DNA from: Bryobacteraceae bacterium
Lineage (GTDB): Bacteria; Acidobacteriota; Terriglobia; Bryobacterales; Bryobacteraceae
NCBI GenBank assembly: GCA_019187195.1
Contig: JABAQT010000069.1
Location: 1-64,000 of the forward strand
Reading direction: 5' to 3'
DNA: 64,000 nt
This document shows positions 16,317 through 25,144 of the stretch, in pieces. Positions within the stretch are counted from its first letter, which is position 1. Each line of letters begins with the position of its first letter. Position numbers and translations under genes: made by a program. Under the pieces are notes generated by a model that was given only the letters and a program-made list of their open reading frames with translations, did not search any database and had not been told where the DNA came from.

Positions 16317-17570
16317 ATGCCTGAGAGCAAACCGGCGTTCGTGCGGCCCCAGGATTTCATCTGGCTGTTGTTGTTCGGAGGGCTGGCGTTTGCAAGTCCC
16401 AGCCGCAGCAGCAGCGAGTTGGAGCTTCTTTCGGCGCTCGCAATTTTTCAGCTTGCCGAGCCCCGGGTGGCATTTTTCTCGACGTCACGGGGCATCATCA
16501 CGGCCAACGCCATCAAGCTGATTCTGGGTTTTCTCCTGATAGGCTTCACGGAAGGGATTCAGAGCAGCTATTACCTCATCACGCTGTTTCCGGTGATATC
16601 CGCGGCGACGTCGCTCGGAACGCTCGGCTCGACGATTTTCACGCTGCTCGCCTGCGGCTCGTACCTGATCTTTCTGCACCCGTTTTTTCTCGACCCGAAC
16701 CGCTATGAGATCACCCGCGAGGGGTTGAAGATTCTGAGCCTGCGAGTGATCTTTCTTCCAGTGGTGGGGTTCCTGACGAACCAGTTGGCGGAATCGAATC
16801 GCGAGGCGGTAAAGCGCTACCGGGCGGCGGCGATGCAACTTGCCGACGCCAACCAGAGCCTGCGCGAGGCGGAGGCGGCGATGAGACGGTCGGAGCGGCT
16901 GGCGGCGCTCGGACAGATGAGCGCCGGACTGGCTCACGAGTTGCGGAACCCTCTGGGAACGGTGAAGGCGTCGGCGGAGATGCTCGGCAAGAGCATCGCT
17001 CCCGGCAACGAGGTGGGCAAGGAACTGGCCGGATTTATCAGCAGCGAGGTGGACCGGTTGAACTCGCTCATCTCGAGGTTTCTCGATTTCGCGAAGCCGC
17101 TGCACCCGCAGGGCTCGAAGAACGACCTGAGCGAGGCGCTGGACCGTGCGGTTTCGCAGCTCGAACAACATAACCCGCCGTTTCCGGTGACGGTTTACAA
17201 GAACTATTCCCCGGACGTGCGGCCGTTTCACTTCGACGCGGAGATGATTGAACGGGTGGCGTACAACCTGCTGTTGAACGCGGCGCAGGCGAGCGCGCCG
17301 GACACGGCAATCACGGTGAAGACGCGGCAATTGGAGGGATACGCCGAGTTGTCCGTCATCGACCGCGGATCCGGGATCGATGCCAAGGACCGTGAGAGCA
17401 TCTTCAACCCGTTCTTCACGACGAAACGGGAAGGCGTCGGGCTGGGACTCGCCATTGTCGTGAAGATTGTCGATGAACACGGCGGTAAGATTAGCGTAGA
17501 GAGCGAGGCCGGAGTGGGAAGCGTGTTTCGCGTGCTGCTGCCCACCGGCCCTCCGGAACCCGCCGCATGA
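16317..17570 (+). CDS. Membrane histidine kinase of an NtrC-type two-component pair
   Basis: This 417-aa protein (ATG 16317; an in-frame TTG at 16311 is an alternative start) has about five membrane helices in residues 15-150, a short coiled coil, then HisKA and HATPase domains. The phosphorylated His is H207 in 'SAGLAHELRNPLGTVKASA'. The N box is 'ERVAYNLLLNAAQASAPD', G1 'VIDRGSGID', F box 'IFNPFFTTK', G2 'GVGLGLAIVVKI'. There is no periplasmic sensor domain of size, so the signal may be sensed in the membrane. Its stop overlaps the next ATG (ATGA), coupling it to the response regulator. Confidence 0.92.
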   Translation: MPESKPAFVRPQDFIWLLLFGGLAFASPSRSSSELELLSALAIFQLAEPRVAFFSTSRGIITANAIKLILGFLLIGFTEGIQSSYYLITLFPVISAATSLGTLGSTIFTLLACGSYLIFLHPFFLDPNRYEITREGLKILSLRVIFLPVVGFLTNQLAESNREAVKRYRAAAMQLADANQSLREAEAAMRRSERLAALGQMSAGLAHELRNPLGTVKASAEMLGKSIAPGNEVGKELAGFISSEVDRLNSLISRFLDFAKPLHPQGSKNDLSEALDRAVSQLEQHNPPFPVTVYKNYSPDVRPFHFDAEMIERVAYNLLLNAAQASAPDTAITVKTRQLEGYAELSVIDRGSGIDAKDRESIFNPFFTTKREGVGLGLAIVVKIVDEHGGKISVESEAGVGSVFRVLLPTGPPEPAA

Positions 17571-18931
17571 AAAAGCACATTCTGGTTGTGGAAGACGAAG
17601 ACAAACTGCGCCGCGTGATGCAGCTCCAACTGGCTTCGGCGGGGTATGAAGTGGACCAGGCGCCGACGGCCGAGCAGGCGATTCCGTTCCTGGACCGGGC
17701 GGACCTGGTGCTGACCGATCTGAAGCTTCCGGGCATGAGCGGGCAGGACCTGCTTTCGATCGCGCACCGGCAGAACGCGAATCTTCCGGTGATTCTGTTG
17801 ACGGCATTCGGATCGGTGGAGACGGCGGTGGAGGCGATGAAAGCCGGCGCCTATGATTTCATTCCGAAGCCGTTTTCGCTGGATCATCTGATGCAGGTGG
17901 TGCGGAAGGCGCTGGAGTTCAGCGCGCTGCGGGATGAGAACCGCAAGTTGCGGGAGGAGTTGGGGCATCGCTACCAGTTTGAAAACATCGTGGGGCGCTC
18001 GCGGGCGATGCAGGAGATCTTCGCCACCATCGTGAGAGTGGCTCCGACGCGAGCGACGGTGCTGCTGGCGGGGGAAAGCGGGGTGGGGAAGGACCTGATA
18101 GCCCGCGCCATTCACTTCCACTCGGCGCGCAGGGACCGGCCGTTCGTGAAGATCGACTGCACGGCCCTGCCGGAAAACCTGATGGAGAGCGAGTTGTTCG
18201 GCTATGAGAAGGGAGCGTTCACGGGGGCGAACACGAGCAAGCCGGGCAAGTTCGAGCAGGCGGACACGGGAACCGTGATGCTGGACGAAATCGGCGACGT
18301 GCCGCCGGCGATTCAGGTGAAACTGCTGCGGATTCTTCAGGAACGGGAGTTCGAGAGGTTGGGAAGCAACAAGACGCTGCGCATTGATGTGCGGGTGATC
18401 GCGGCGACCAATGTCGATCTTCGCGCCGCGCTTGAACAGGGGACGTTCCGTGAAGACCTTTATTACCGGCTGAACGTGGTTCCCATCAACATTCCGCCGC
18501 TGCGCGAGCGGAAGGAGGATATCCCTTTTCTGGCGCGGCACTTCGTCGCCAAGCTCTCCTCCGACCTGGGCGCGACGGTGGAGACGGTCAGCGACGCGGC
18601 CATCGGGAAACTGGGGGAGTATCACTGGCCGGGGAACGTGCGGGAACTCGAGAACATCATCGAGCGGAGCCTGGTGCTGTGCCCGCACAAGGTTTTGGAT
18701 GCCGCCGACGTGAGGCTGGATCCGGCTCCCCGGAGCAAGGGAGGGGCGGGCGACGGTTTTCTTCCGGAGGGCATGTCTCTCGATGATTTCGAGAAGTCGA
18801 TCATACGGGAAGCGCTGCGGCGGGCTGGAGGGAACAAGAGCCAGGCGGCGCGGTTTCTCGGCATCACGCGGAATGCGTTGCGATATCGTTTATCCCAGAT
18901 GGGGATGGAGGATACGGAAGCCGCGCGGTGA
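17567..18931 (+). CDS. Sigma-54-dependent NtrC-family response regulator
   Basis: This 454-aa protein has a receiver domain (phospho-Asp D51 in 'VLTDLKLPGMSGQDLL', Lys in 'FIPKPFSLDHL'), an AAA+ domain (Walker A GESGVGKD at 169-176; the sigma-54 contact loop GAFTGA at 216-221; 'GTVMLDEIGDVPPAIQVKLL' as Walker B) and a Fis-type HTH ('ALRRAGGNKSQAARFLGITR'). All residues needed for activity are present. It should activate sigma-54 promoters in response to the upstream kinase. Target genes are unknown; I found no convincing sigma-54 promoter nearby. Confidence 0.95.
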   Translation: MKKHILVVEDEDKLRRVMQLQLASAGYEVDQAPTAEQAIPFLDRADLVLTDLKLPGMSGQDLLSIAHRQNANLPVILLTAFGSVETAVEAMKAGAYDFIPKPFSLDHLMQVVRKALEFSALRDENRKLREELGHRYQFENIVGRSRAMQEIFATIVRVAPTRATVLLAGESGVGKDLIARAIHFHSARRDRPFVKIDCTALPENLMESELFGYEKGAFTGANTSKPGKFEQADTGTVMLDEIGDVPPAIQVKLLRILQEREFERLGSNKTLRIDVRVIAATNVDLRAALEQGTFREDLYYRLNVVPINIPPLRERKEDIPFLARHFVAKLSSDLGATVETVSDAAIGKLGEYHWPGNVRELENIIERSLVLCPHKVLDAADVRLDPAPRSKGGAGDGFLPEGMSLDDFEKSIIREALRRAGGNKSQAARFLGITRNALRYRLSQMGMEDTEAAR

Positions 18932-18992
18932 CGCTTTTCCCGCTCCGCCCGGCAAACGCCGGACGGAAGCCGGAAATTTCGCTTTCGGACGA

Positions 18993-19020
18993 TTCAATTT
19001 TCTTCAATTCCGGCTATTAT
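18993..19020 (+). promoter_or_regulatory. Possible sigma-70-type promoter of the ADOP permease gene
   Basis: TTCAAT (18993-18998), a 16-base spacer and TATTAT (19015-19020) lie 13 bases before ATG 19034. Both boxes are imperfect, so this is a pattern call only. Confidence 0.35.
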
Positions 19021-19033
19021 TGAACTATTCGAA

Positions 19034-21481
19034 ATGACTTCGGTTTGGCAGGACCTGGTCTACGGATGGCGCGGAATTCGCAAGCAGCCCGGTTTTGCCG
19101 CCCTGGCAATCCTGACATTGGGGTTGGGCATTGGGGCGACAACCTCCATTTTCAGCGTAATTTACGGAGTACTGCTGAATCCGTTTCCATATAAGGACGC
19201 GGGCCGTATTGTGCACGTTCAGATCCGGGACCTGGCCCGTCCGTCCGACGACAGCCGTATCTACCTCCAGACGGAGGAATTTCTGGACTATGCGGCGCGG
19301 GCGCATGTTTTCAGCGAAGTAATCGGGGCGGCATACGAGGACGTGCTGTATTTCAACGGAACCGGAATGGAGCAGTTCGCGGGGGCGATTGTGACTCCGA
19401 ACACGTTCAGTTTTCTGGGGGTTCCGGCGTTGTTGGGCCGCGGGTTGACGGAGGCGGATGCAATACCGGGCGCGGCTCCGGTGTTCGCCATGAGTTATGA
19501 CACCTGGAGCAAGAGGTTTGACAGGGACCCTTCGGTGTTGGGCCGGGTTTTTGTCTTGAATGGTGTGCCCTCGACGCTTGTGGGGGTCATGCCCCGCCGC
19601 TTCAGCGAACGGGCGGCGGACATGTGGCGCACGGAGGCGGTGGCACGCGGTGATCCACGCACGAGCCCGCGCTTCTGGCTGTTTCGGGGAAAACTGAAGC
19701 CCGGGGTCAGCGTGGCGCAGGCGGAGGCGGAACTGCGGGTGATCTCGGGTCCGGTGGCCAGGACGTATCCCGCTCTGTATCCAAAGAGCTTTTCGGTGCA
19801 GGTGGTTCAACTGGCGGACTTGAGCATCCGGCGGGCACAGGCCAAGCTGTACCGGACGAAGGTCTACACTATCGCGGCGGCGGTCGGGCTGTTGTTGTTG
19901 ATTGCCTGCGGCAATGTGGCCAACATGCTGCTGGCGCGGGCAACGGCCCGGGAAAAGGAGATGGCCATCCGCAGTTCGGTGGGAGCAAGCCGGTGGCGGA
20001 TTATCCGCCTGCTGCTGATCGAGAGCCTGCTGCTCGCCGTGGGGGGAGCAGCGGCGGGGTGCATCTACGCCTTCGGGTGCATCGCCGCCATGGACGCATT
20101 GTTGCCGCCGGGGGTCATTCCGCGCGAGGCGGTGATTGAACTCAACCTGCCCGTGCTGCTGTTCAGCCTGGGGGCGGCGGTGGTGACGGCGTTTCTGTTC
20201 GGGCTGGCTCCCGCGCTGCAAACGGCGCGGCGGGATTTCGCCGATGCGGTGCGGGATTCCGGCAAAGGCATGAACGGAGGATTTCGCCACGGCCGGATGC
20301 GGAACGCCCTGGTGGTGGCGGAGGTGGCGTTCTCGCTGGTGTTGCTTTCCACGGCGGGAATGCTGATGCGGAGCTTCATTGCGCTCGAGAGCACGAACCT
20401 TGGGTTCAATCCGGATAACATCGTGGTGGCGCGCTTGCCTTTGCCACGCGGCCAGTACAAGGAGGCCAGCGAGAAGAACCGGTTCTTCCAGCGGGTGGTC
20501 GAGCGACTGCAATCGCTGCCGGGAGTGGTGGCGGCCTCCGAGACGACTTCGATTCCCCTCTATGGGGGAATCGAGACGGAAATCGACATTCCGGGCAGAC
20601 CCCACAGCGAGAGCTGGCAGGCGATTCTGCAACTGTGCAGCGAAGGATATTTCCGGACGGTAGGGCTGCGGCTATTGCGGGGACGGCTGCTGACCGGGAC
20701 GGACATGGCCCAGGCGCGCCATGTGGCGGTGGTCAATGAGACTTTCGTTGGGAAGTATTTCGGGGGGGAGAATCCGATTGGGAGACCGGTGCGGCTGACC
20801 AAACTACAGGCGGGGTTGGGCGGAAGCGTCGACGATCCGGAGTTCGAGGTAGTGGGCGTGGTGGCGGACGCGGTGAATCAGGGGCTGCAGGAGCCCATAG
20901 CGGGGGAGCTTTGGGCTCCATTCACGGTGACGGGAGCTTTCGAACGGGGGGTTCTGGTGCGGACCTCGGGGAATCCTTTCGGCTTTGTGCGGACGCTGCA
21001 GAGGGAGGTTTGGGCGGTTGACCCGCACGTCGCAGTCACATTCGCCGGGCCTCTCACCGAATTCATGAAGAAGTTCACGTTCGCGGCTCCGCGCTTCACC
21101 ATGATTTTCCTGGTTGTTTTCGCGGTGATGGGGCTGATGCTGGTGCTGATCGGCATCTACAGCACACTTACGTACACCATATCGCGGCAGACGCAGGAGA
21201 TCGGAATCCGGATGGCGCTGGGAGCGCGGAATTCGGATGTCCTGAAGATGGTGTTTGGAATGGGGATGAAGCTGATCGGATTGGGAATTGCCGCCGGTCT
21301 GGTGTTGTCGGTGGGAGTTCAGAGGGTGATGAGCAGCGAATTGTGGAATCTGCCGCCGTTCGATCCGCTGACGATGGCGGCGGTGATCCTGCTGATGGTT
21401 GTTGCGGGGATGGCCGCGTGTTGGATACCGGCACGGCGGGCGGTGCGGGTTCATCCGATGGAGGCGCTGCGATGCCAGTAG
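19034..21481 (+). CDS. ADOP-family FtsX-type permease (MacB-like), orphan
   Basis: This 815-aa membrane protein starts with the ADOP N-terminal signature 'WQDLVYGWRGIRKQPGFAAL', 'ILTLGLGIGATTSIFSVIYG' and 'VLLNPFPYKDAGRIV'. It then has a MacB-like periplasmic core and two FtsX permease halves (around 280-420 with 'RSSVGASRWRIIRLLLIESL', and 690-815 with 'QEIGIRMALGARNSDVLKMV'). ADOP (acidobacterial duplicated orphan permease) genes are abundant in Acidobacteriota and usually lack an adjacent ATPase, as here. Substrate is unknown; export of small molecules or a mechanotransmission role is the family guess. Length is typical. Confidence 0.92.
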   Translation: MTSVWQDLVYGWRGIRKQPGFAALAILTLGLGIGATTSIFSVIYGVLLNPFPYKDAGRIVHVQIRDLARPSDDSRIYLQTEEFLDYAARAHVFSEVIGAAYEDVLYFNGTGMEQFAGAIVTPNTFSFLGVPALLGRGLTEADAIPGAAPVFAMSYDTWSKRFDRDPSVLGRVFVLNGVPSTLVGVMPRRFSERAADMWRTEAVARGDPRTSPRFWLFRGKLKPGVSVAQAEAELRVISGPVARTYPALYPKSFSVQVVQLADLSIRRAQAKLYRTKVYTIAAAVGLLLLIACGNVANMLLARATAREKEMAIRSSVGASRWRIIRLLLIESLLLAVGGAAAGCIYAFGCIAAMDALLPPGVIPREAVIELNLPVLLFSLGAAVVTAFLFGLAPALQTARRDFADAVRDSGKGMNGGFRHGRMRNALVVAEVAFSLVLLSTAGMLMRSFIALESTNLGFNPDNIVVARLPLPRGQYKEASEKNRFFQRVVERLQSLPGVVAASETTSIPLYGGIETEIDIPGRPHSESWQAILQLCSEGYFRTVGLRLLRGRLLTGTDMAQARHVAVVNETFVGKYFGGENPIGRPVRLTKLQAGLGGSVDDPEFEVVGVVADAVNQGLQEPIAGELWAPFTVTGAFERGVLVRTSGNPFGFVRTLQREVWAVDPHVAVTFAGPLTEFMKKFTFAAPRFTMIFLVVFAVMGLMLVLIGIYSTLTYTISRQTQEIGIRMALGARNSDVLKMVFGMGMKLIGLGIAAGLVLSVGVQRVMSSELWNLPPFDPLTMAAVILLMVVAGMAACWIPARRAVRVHPMEALRCQ

Positions 21482-21505
21482 TCAGGGCCGGATATTCTGA
21501 TTGTG

Positions 21506-21536
21506 GCGGAAGCGATTCGCGGAGTCATACTTCCGC
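21506..21536. terminator. Possible bidirectional terminator hairpin between convergent genes
   Basis: GCGGAAG (21506-21512) pairs with CTTCCGC (21530-21536) across a 17-base loop in the 86-base gap between two convergent genes. There is no long T tract on either side, so its role as a terminator is only suggested by position. Confidence 0.3.
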
Positions 21537-21567
21537 TTGATCACGGGGTACTACAAGGTCAGGCCCG

Positions 21568-23589
21568 CTATCGCATCAGTCTCCAGATGTTGCTGTAATC
21601 ATCCGTCCACGCGGGAATATCGGGCCGGGTCCAGGGTGGAATACCCTTGCCGGAGAATCCCCCGGGGCCGCTGGCGAGGAAGGCGCTGGAATCGCGCGAG
21701 AGCAGAATCCAGGTGGCGCGCCGGCGGTAGACGGTGGGATCATCCCCGGTGTCGATGACGAGGCCGGTGAGGTGGAAATCTCTGGCCAGAGCCCCCACCA
21801 CTGGCACCAGGCGGAGAGCTTTGCTCGAGGTATGAAGCGCGAGCATGCCGCCGGGATTGAGATGGCGAAGGTAGAGCGTCATGGCCTCGCGTGTCAGAAG
21901 GTGGGCGGGAATGACGTCACCTGAAAAGGCGTCGAGCACGAGCAGGTCGTAATGTTGCGGCTGTTCACGCTCGAGAGCGAGGCGGGCATCGCCGAGCACC
22001 ACCTCGATGCGAGCCGGGCTGTCACGGAGGTAGGAAAATATGCTCGTCGCGAGCCTTACCACCTGCGGGTCGATCTCGTAGAAGCGGAAGACATCCCCGG
22101 CGCGGCCGAAGGCGGCCATGGTTCCTGTTCCCAAACCGATCACCCCGGCGCGCCTCGGGCCCGGGGGCAAGTGCGCGACGGCCAGTTGGATGCCGCTGCC
22201 AACCGCGTAGTACATGGTGGGCTGGCGGCGCAGGATGGGGTCCATCAATTGAGAGCCATGCTCGATGATTCCGTGGGTGAGGACGAGCGCCTGGAGCTTT
22301 GGATTAGCCGTGGGCTCCTCGGTGACGCGTAAGGCCCCATAGAAATTCCGGACGAGCGCCACACTATCGACGGCAAGGGCGCCGGTGTACATGACCGCGG
22401 CGTAGGCGACTGCGGCGAGGCATGAGACGGCGGGAATGACGCGCCACCACGGGCGGCGGAACTCGAGCGCCACCAGCAGGATCGCGCAGAGCGTGAGCCC
22501 CACCGCGAAGTCTCCCGCGACGGGGAGCAGGAGAGGAGCGGCGATGGTGACGAGAATTCCGCCCAGGGAACCGCCGGCGGCCACACAAAGATAGAAGCGG
22601 GTGAGGTGGTGGGGATGGGGCCGGCGGAGAAAGACCTCTCCGTGGCAATAGACTCCCACGAGGAATACTCCGAGGCTGACGCCAATTGTCGCGGCCTTTG
22701 TGTCGAAGGCCAGGGAGGGCCACTCGAGCAACGCGGCCATTCCAAGCAGCGCCAGCATGGCGAGGGGCAGGAACAGCCATCTCCGGTACCAGCCTCCGAA
22801 GCTCACAATGAAGCTCAACAGATAGAGGCTCAAAGGCGCGATCCATATGAGCGGGGCGGGGATGATCTCCTCGGAGATGTGTTCGGTGGACGCGAGGAGG
22901 AGGAGTGAGGCGGCGGCCGGAGCCACAAGCCATACGGCGAGGCGCGGCGTAGGTTCACGGGCGGCTTCCTTACCGCTCCCGCCCGCATCCCACCTGTCCG
23001 GACGGGTGAGAAAGATGGACGCGACAAGGCCCGCATAAACAAGGTAGGCGATGGACCACAACCAGGCCTGCGCGCGCCTGCCGAGGTAGGGTTCGACGAG
23101 CACGGGATAGGTGAGGAGCCCGAGCAGTGAGCCGGCATTCGAGAGGGCGTACCAGTGATAGCGGCCCTCGCCGCCGCTCCAGCCTCGCCAGACCGCCTGC
23201 AGCAGAGGACTGGTGCCGGCGAGCAGAACATATTGCAGCCCAATGGTGACCGCGAGCACGAGAAGGATGCGCGGAATGGGTTCTTCACCGCCGGCCGGTT
23301 TCCAGCGCGCGGCGGGGATTACGGGCAGCAGGAAGAGGCTGACGGCAAGCAGGATTACGTGGGGTTCGCTCCGCCGGAGGCGGTGGGCGTAGAAGTATCC
23401 GCCGAGGAGCGCGGCCTGGAAGAACATGAGCGAAGCCGACCAGACGCCGGCTCCGCCTCCGAACCAGGGGAGGATGAACCTGGCGATCAAGGGCTGAATC
23501 TGAAAAAGGAGGAAGGCGCCGAGGAAGATGGCGGCCGAGAACAGCCAGGAAGGAGGCAGGGCGCGAGCCGGGTTGCGCGAATTGTCCAA
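21568..23589 (-). CDS. Polytopic membrane protein fused to a spermidine-synthase-like domain
   Basis: This 673-aa protein has about 10-12 membrane helices in residues 15-400 ('FLGAFLLFQIQPLIARFILP', 'FFQAALLGGYFYAHRL') followed by a spermidine-synthase/methyltransferase-fold domain. The nucleotide loop is 'GVIGLGTGTMAAFG', the acidic ligand is in 'FRFYEIDPQVVRLA', and 'VVLGDARLALE' and 'YDLLVLDAFSGDVIPAHLLT' match the aminopropyltransferase catalytic region. The family ('fused MFS/spermidine synthase') is widespread but its substrate is unknown, so I do not give it the name speE. It stands alone, convergent with the ADOP gene. Confidence 0.85.
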   Translation of the reverse strand: MDNSRNPARALPPSWLFSAAIFLGAFLLFQIQPLIARFILPWFGGGAGVWSASLMFFQAALLGGYFYAHRLRRSEPHVILLAVSLFLLPVIPAARWKPAGGEEPIPRILLVLAVTIGLQYVLLAGTSPLLQAVWRGWSGGEGRYHWYALSNAGSLLGLLTYPVLVEPYLGRRAQAWLWSIAYLVYAGLVASIFLTRPDRWDAGGSGKEAAREPTPRLAVWLVAPAAASLLLLASTEHISEEIIPAPLIWIAPLSLYLLSFIVSFGGWYRRWLFLPLAMLALLGMAALLEWPSLAFDTKAATIGVSLGVFLVGVYCHGEVFLRRPHPHHLTRFYLCVAAGGSLGGILVTIAAPLLLPVAGDFAVGLTLCAILLVALEFRRPWWRVIPAVSCLAAVAYAAVMYTGALAVDSVALVRNFYGALRVTEEPTANPKLQALVLTHGIIEHGSQLMDPILRRQPTMYYAVGSGIQLAVAHLPPGPRRAGVIGLGTGTMAAFGRAGDVFRFYEIDPQVVRLATSIFSYLRDSPARIEVVLGDARLALEREQPQHYDLLVLDAFSGDVIPAHLLTREAMTLYLRHLNPGGMLALHTSSKALRLVPVVGALARDFHLTGLVIDTGDDPTVYRRRATWILLSRDSSAFLASGPGGFSGKGIPPWTRPDIPAWTDDYSNIWRLMR

Positions 23590-23703
23590 CTCACACGATA
23601 CCGTGATTTATCCTGGAAGCATGGGCGGCTGCGCGACGGATTCCGTGGCGGGGCAAGCGGCACGGAGCCACGCTTTGAAGACTTCAGTTATTGATAGGGA
23701 GCC

Positions 23704-24564
23704 GTGAGAAAGACCTACATCAAGCGGCAGTTCGGTCCCACCGTCAGCTATTGGGCGCAGACGGAAGTGCATGTCTACGGATTTTCGATCGCGGCGAACG
23801 TACTGCTGTCGTTTTTTCCGTTTCTCATCGTGATGGCGAGTCTGTGCAAGTACGTGCTGCACTGGCCCGCGGCCGTGGACGCGCTGTACTTCGCGTTAAG
23901 GGACATTTTCCCCGGCCAGTTGAGTGAATTTCTGGTCCGCAATCTGGCGTTCGTCATCGCCAAGCGGGGGCCTTTTCAGTATATTTCGGTGCTGGTTCTC
24001 ATTTTCACGGCGAATGGCGTGTTCGAGCCGCTCGAAGTTGCGCTGAACCGCATCTGGAACGTGAAGACGAATCGCAGCTTTCTACGCAATCAACTGGTGA
24101 GTCTGGGGCTGATCTTCGCCTGCGGATCGCTGATTCTCTTGTCACTGATTCTGACGGCGGCAAACCGGCTGTTCCTGGCCAAGGCGTTGCCTCCGGACTG
24201 GGCGGCTACATCCTGGGCGGCGAGCGCCTTTTTCCGCATCGCGGCGCTTCCGGTAACGATGCTGGTTTTGTTTCTGATCTACTGGCTCCTGCCGAACACG
24301 AAGATCTCTCCGTCGCGCGTGCTGCCGGTGGCGATTCTGGTGGGAATCGCGATCGAGGTTCTGAAGTCAGTAACGGTGATCTTCTGGGAGCCGATCAATG
24401 AGAAGTTCTACCTGGAATACGGGCCGTTCGAGTACTCGGCGATTCTGGTGTTCTGGTCGTTTTTGGCGTCGATGCTGGTGCTGGCGGGAGCGGAATGGGC
24501 GGCGCGGCATGGGATCGAGGTGAAGGCGGAAGCCGAGCAGGCGGATACGATAGCGGGAGGTTAG
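23704..24564 (+). CDS. YihY/BrkB-family inner membrane protein
   Basis: This 286-aa protein starts at GTG 23704. It has about six membrane helices and family motifs such as 'ANVLLSFFPFLIVMASLCKY', 'LVLIFTANGVFEPLEVALN', 'YWLLPNTKISPSRVLPVAIL' and 'FEYSAILVFWSFLASMLVL'. The family was once called RNase BN, but that activity was reassigned; its real role (possibly transport or envelope) is unknown. The next gene starts 5 bases after its stop. Confidence 0.88.
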   Translation: MRKTYIKRQFGPTVSYWAQTEVHVYGFSIAANVLLSFFPFLIVMASLCKYVLHWPAAVDALYFALRDIFPGQLSEFLVRNLAFVIAKRGPFQYISVLVLIFTANGVFEPLEVALNRIWNVKTNRSFLRNQLVSLGLIFACGSLILLSLILTAANRLFLAKALPPDWAATSWAASAFFRIAALPVTMLVLFLIYWLLPNTKISPSRVLPVAILVGIAIEVLKSVTVIFWEPINEKFYLEYGPFEYSAILVFWSFLASMLVLAGAEWAARHGIEVKAEAEQADTIAGG

Positions 24565-24569
24565 CAGGG

Positions 24570-25136
24570 TTGTCCCGGCTTCTCGATCCCTATATGCCGC
24601 GGCCGGATGTGAGCGACCTGCACGAGGTCATGGTGGAGGCGCCGGCGGAGTTTGTTTTCCGCACTGCCTGCGATTTCGACATGGAGTCACTGGCGGCGGT
24701 GCGCGCCATCATCCGGCTGCGGGAAGTGTTGCTGGGGGCGGCGCGGAAGGAGAGACGCCCGGCGGGAATTATCGAAGACACGCTGCGTATGGGCTGGGGC
24801 AAGCTCGAGGAGGAGGTTGGACGGCATTACGCGGCGGGGGCGGCGTGCCGGCCGTGGGAGGGGAACGTGGTGTTCCATCCGATCCCGGCGGAGCAGTTCT
24901 CGACGTACGCCCATCCGGGCGAGGTGAAAATCACCTGGACGTTGGAGGTGGAGGCTCTCGCTCCCGCGAGGAGCCGCTTGACAGTGGAGACGCGCGCGGC
25001 GGCGACGGATGCCGCGGCGCGGCTCAAATTCCGCCGGTACTGGCGATGGGCGTCGCCGGGCATTCGCCTCATCCGCCGCCTGTTGCTTTCAGCGGTAAGG
25101 CGGAAGGCGGAGCGGGAGTGGCAACGGCGGGCCTGA
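24570..25136 (+). CDS. Small SRPBCC-fold-like hypothetical protein
   Basis: From TTG 24570 (GGGAGG at 24555-24560 just before) the product is 188 aa; ATG 24594 is the alternative start. Pattern 'HEVMVEAPAEFVFRTACDF' at the N-terminus and alternating beta strands ('EVKITWTLEVEALAPARSRL', 'TVETRAAATDAAARLKFRRY') resemble the START/SRPBCC ligand-binding fold, as in polyketide-cyclase-like proteins. The C-terminal 'YWRWASPGIRLIRRLLL' is an amphipathic helix. Function is unknown. It is five bases after the YihY gene, so the two are probably co-transcribed. Confidence 0.7.
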   Translation: MSRLLDPYMPRPDVSDLHEVMVEAPAEFVFRTACDFDMESLAAVRAIIRLREVLLGAARKERRPAGIIEDTLRMGWGKLEEEVGRHYAAGAACRPWEGNVVFHPIPAEQFSTYAHPGEVKITWTLEVEALAPARSRLTVETRAAATDAAARLKFRRYWRWASPGIRLIRRLLLSAVRRKAEREWQRRA

Positions 25137-25144
25137 AGCGGAGG

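Noticed and set aside
18949-18962. CCGGC-AAAC-GCCGG hairpin after the NtrC-type gene
   Set aside because: Only 5 base pairs and no T tract after it; too weak to call a terminator.
19025-20632. A 535-codon minus-strand frame
   Set aside because: Antisense to the ADOP permease; rich in Arg/His/Gln as expected of a frame shadow.
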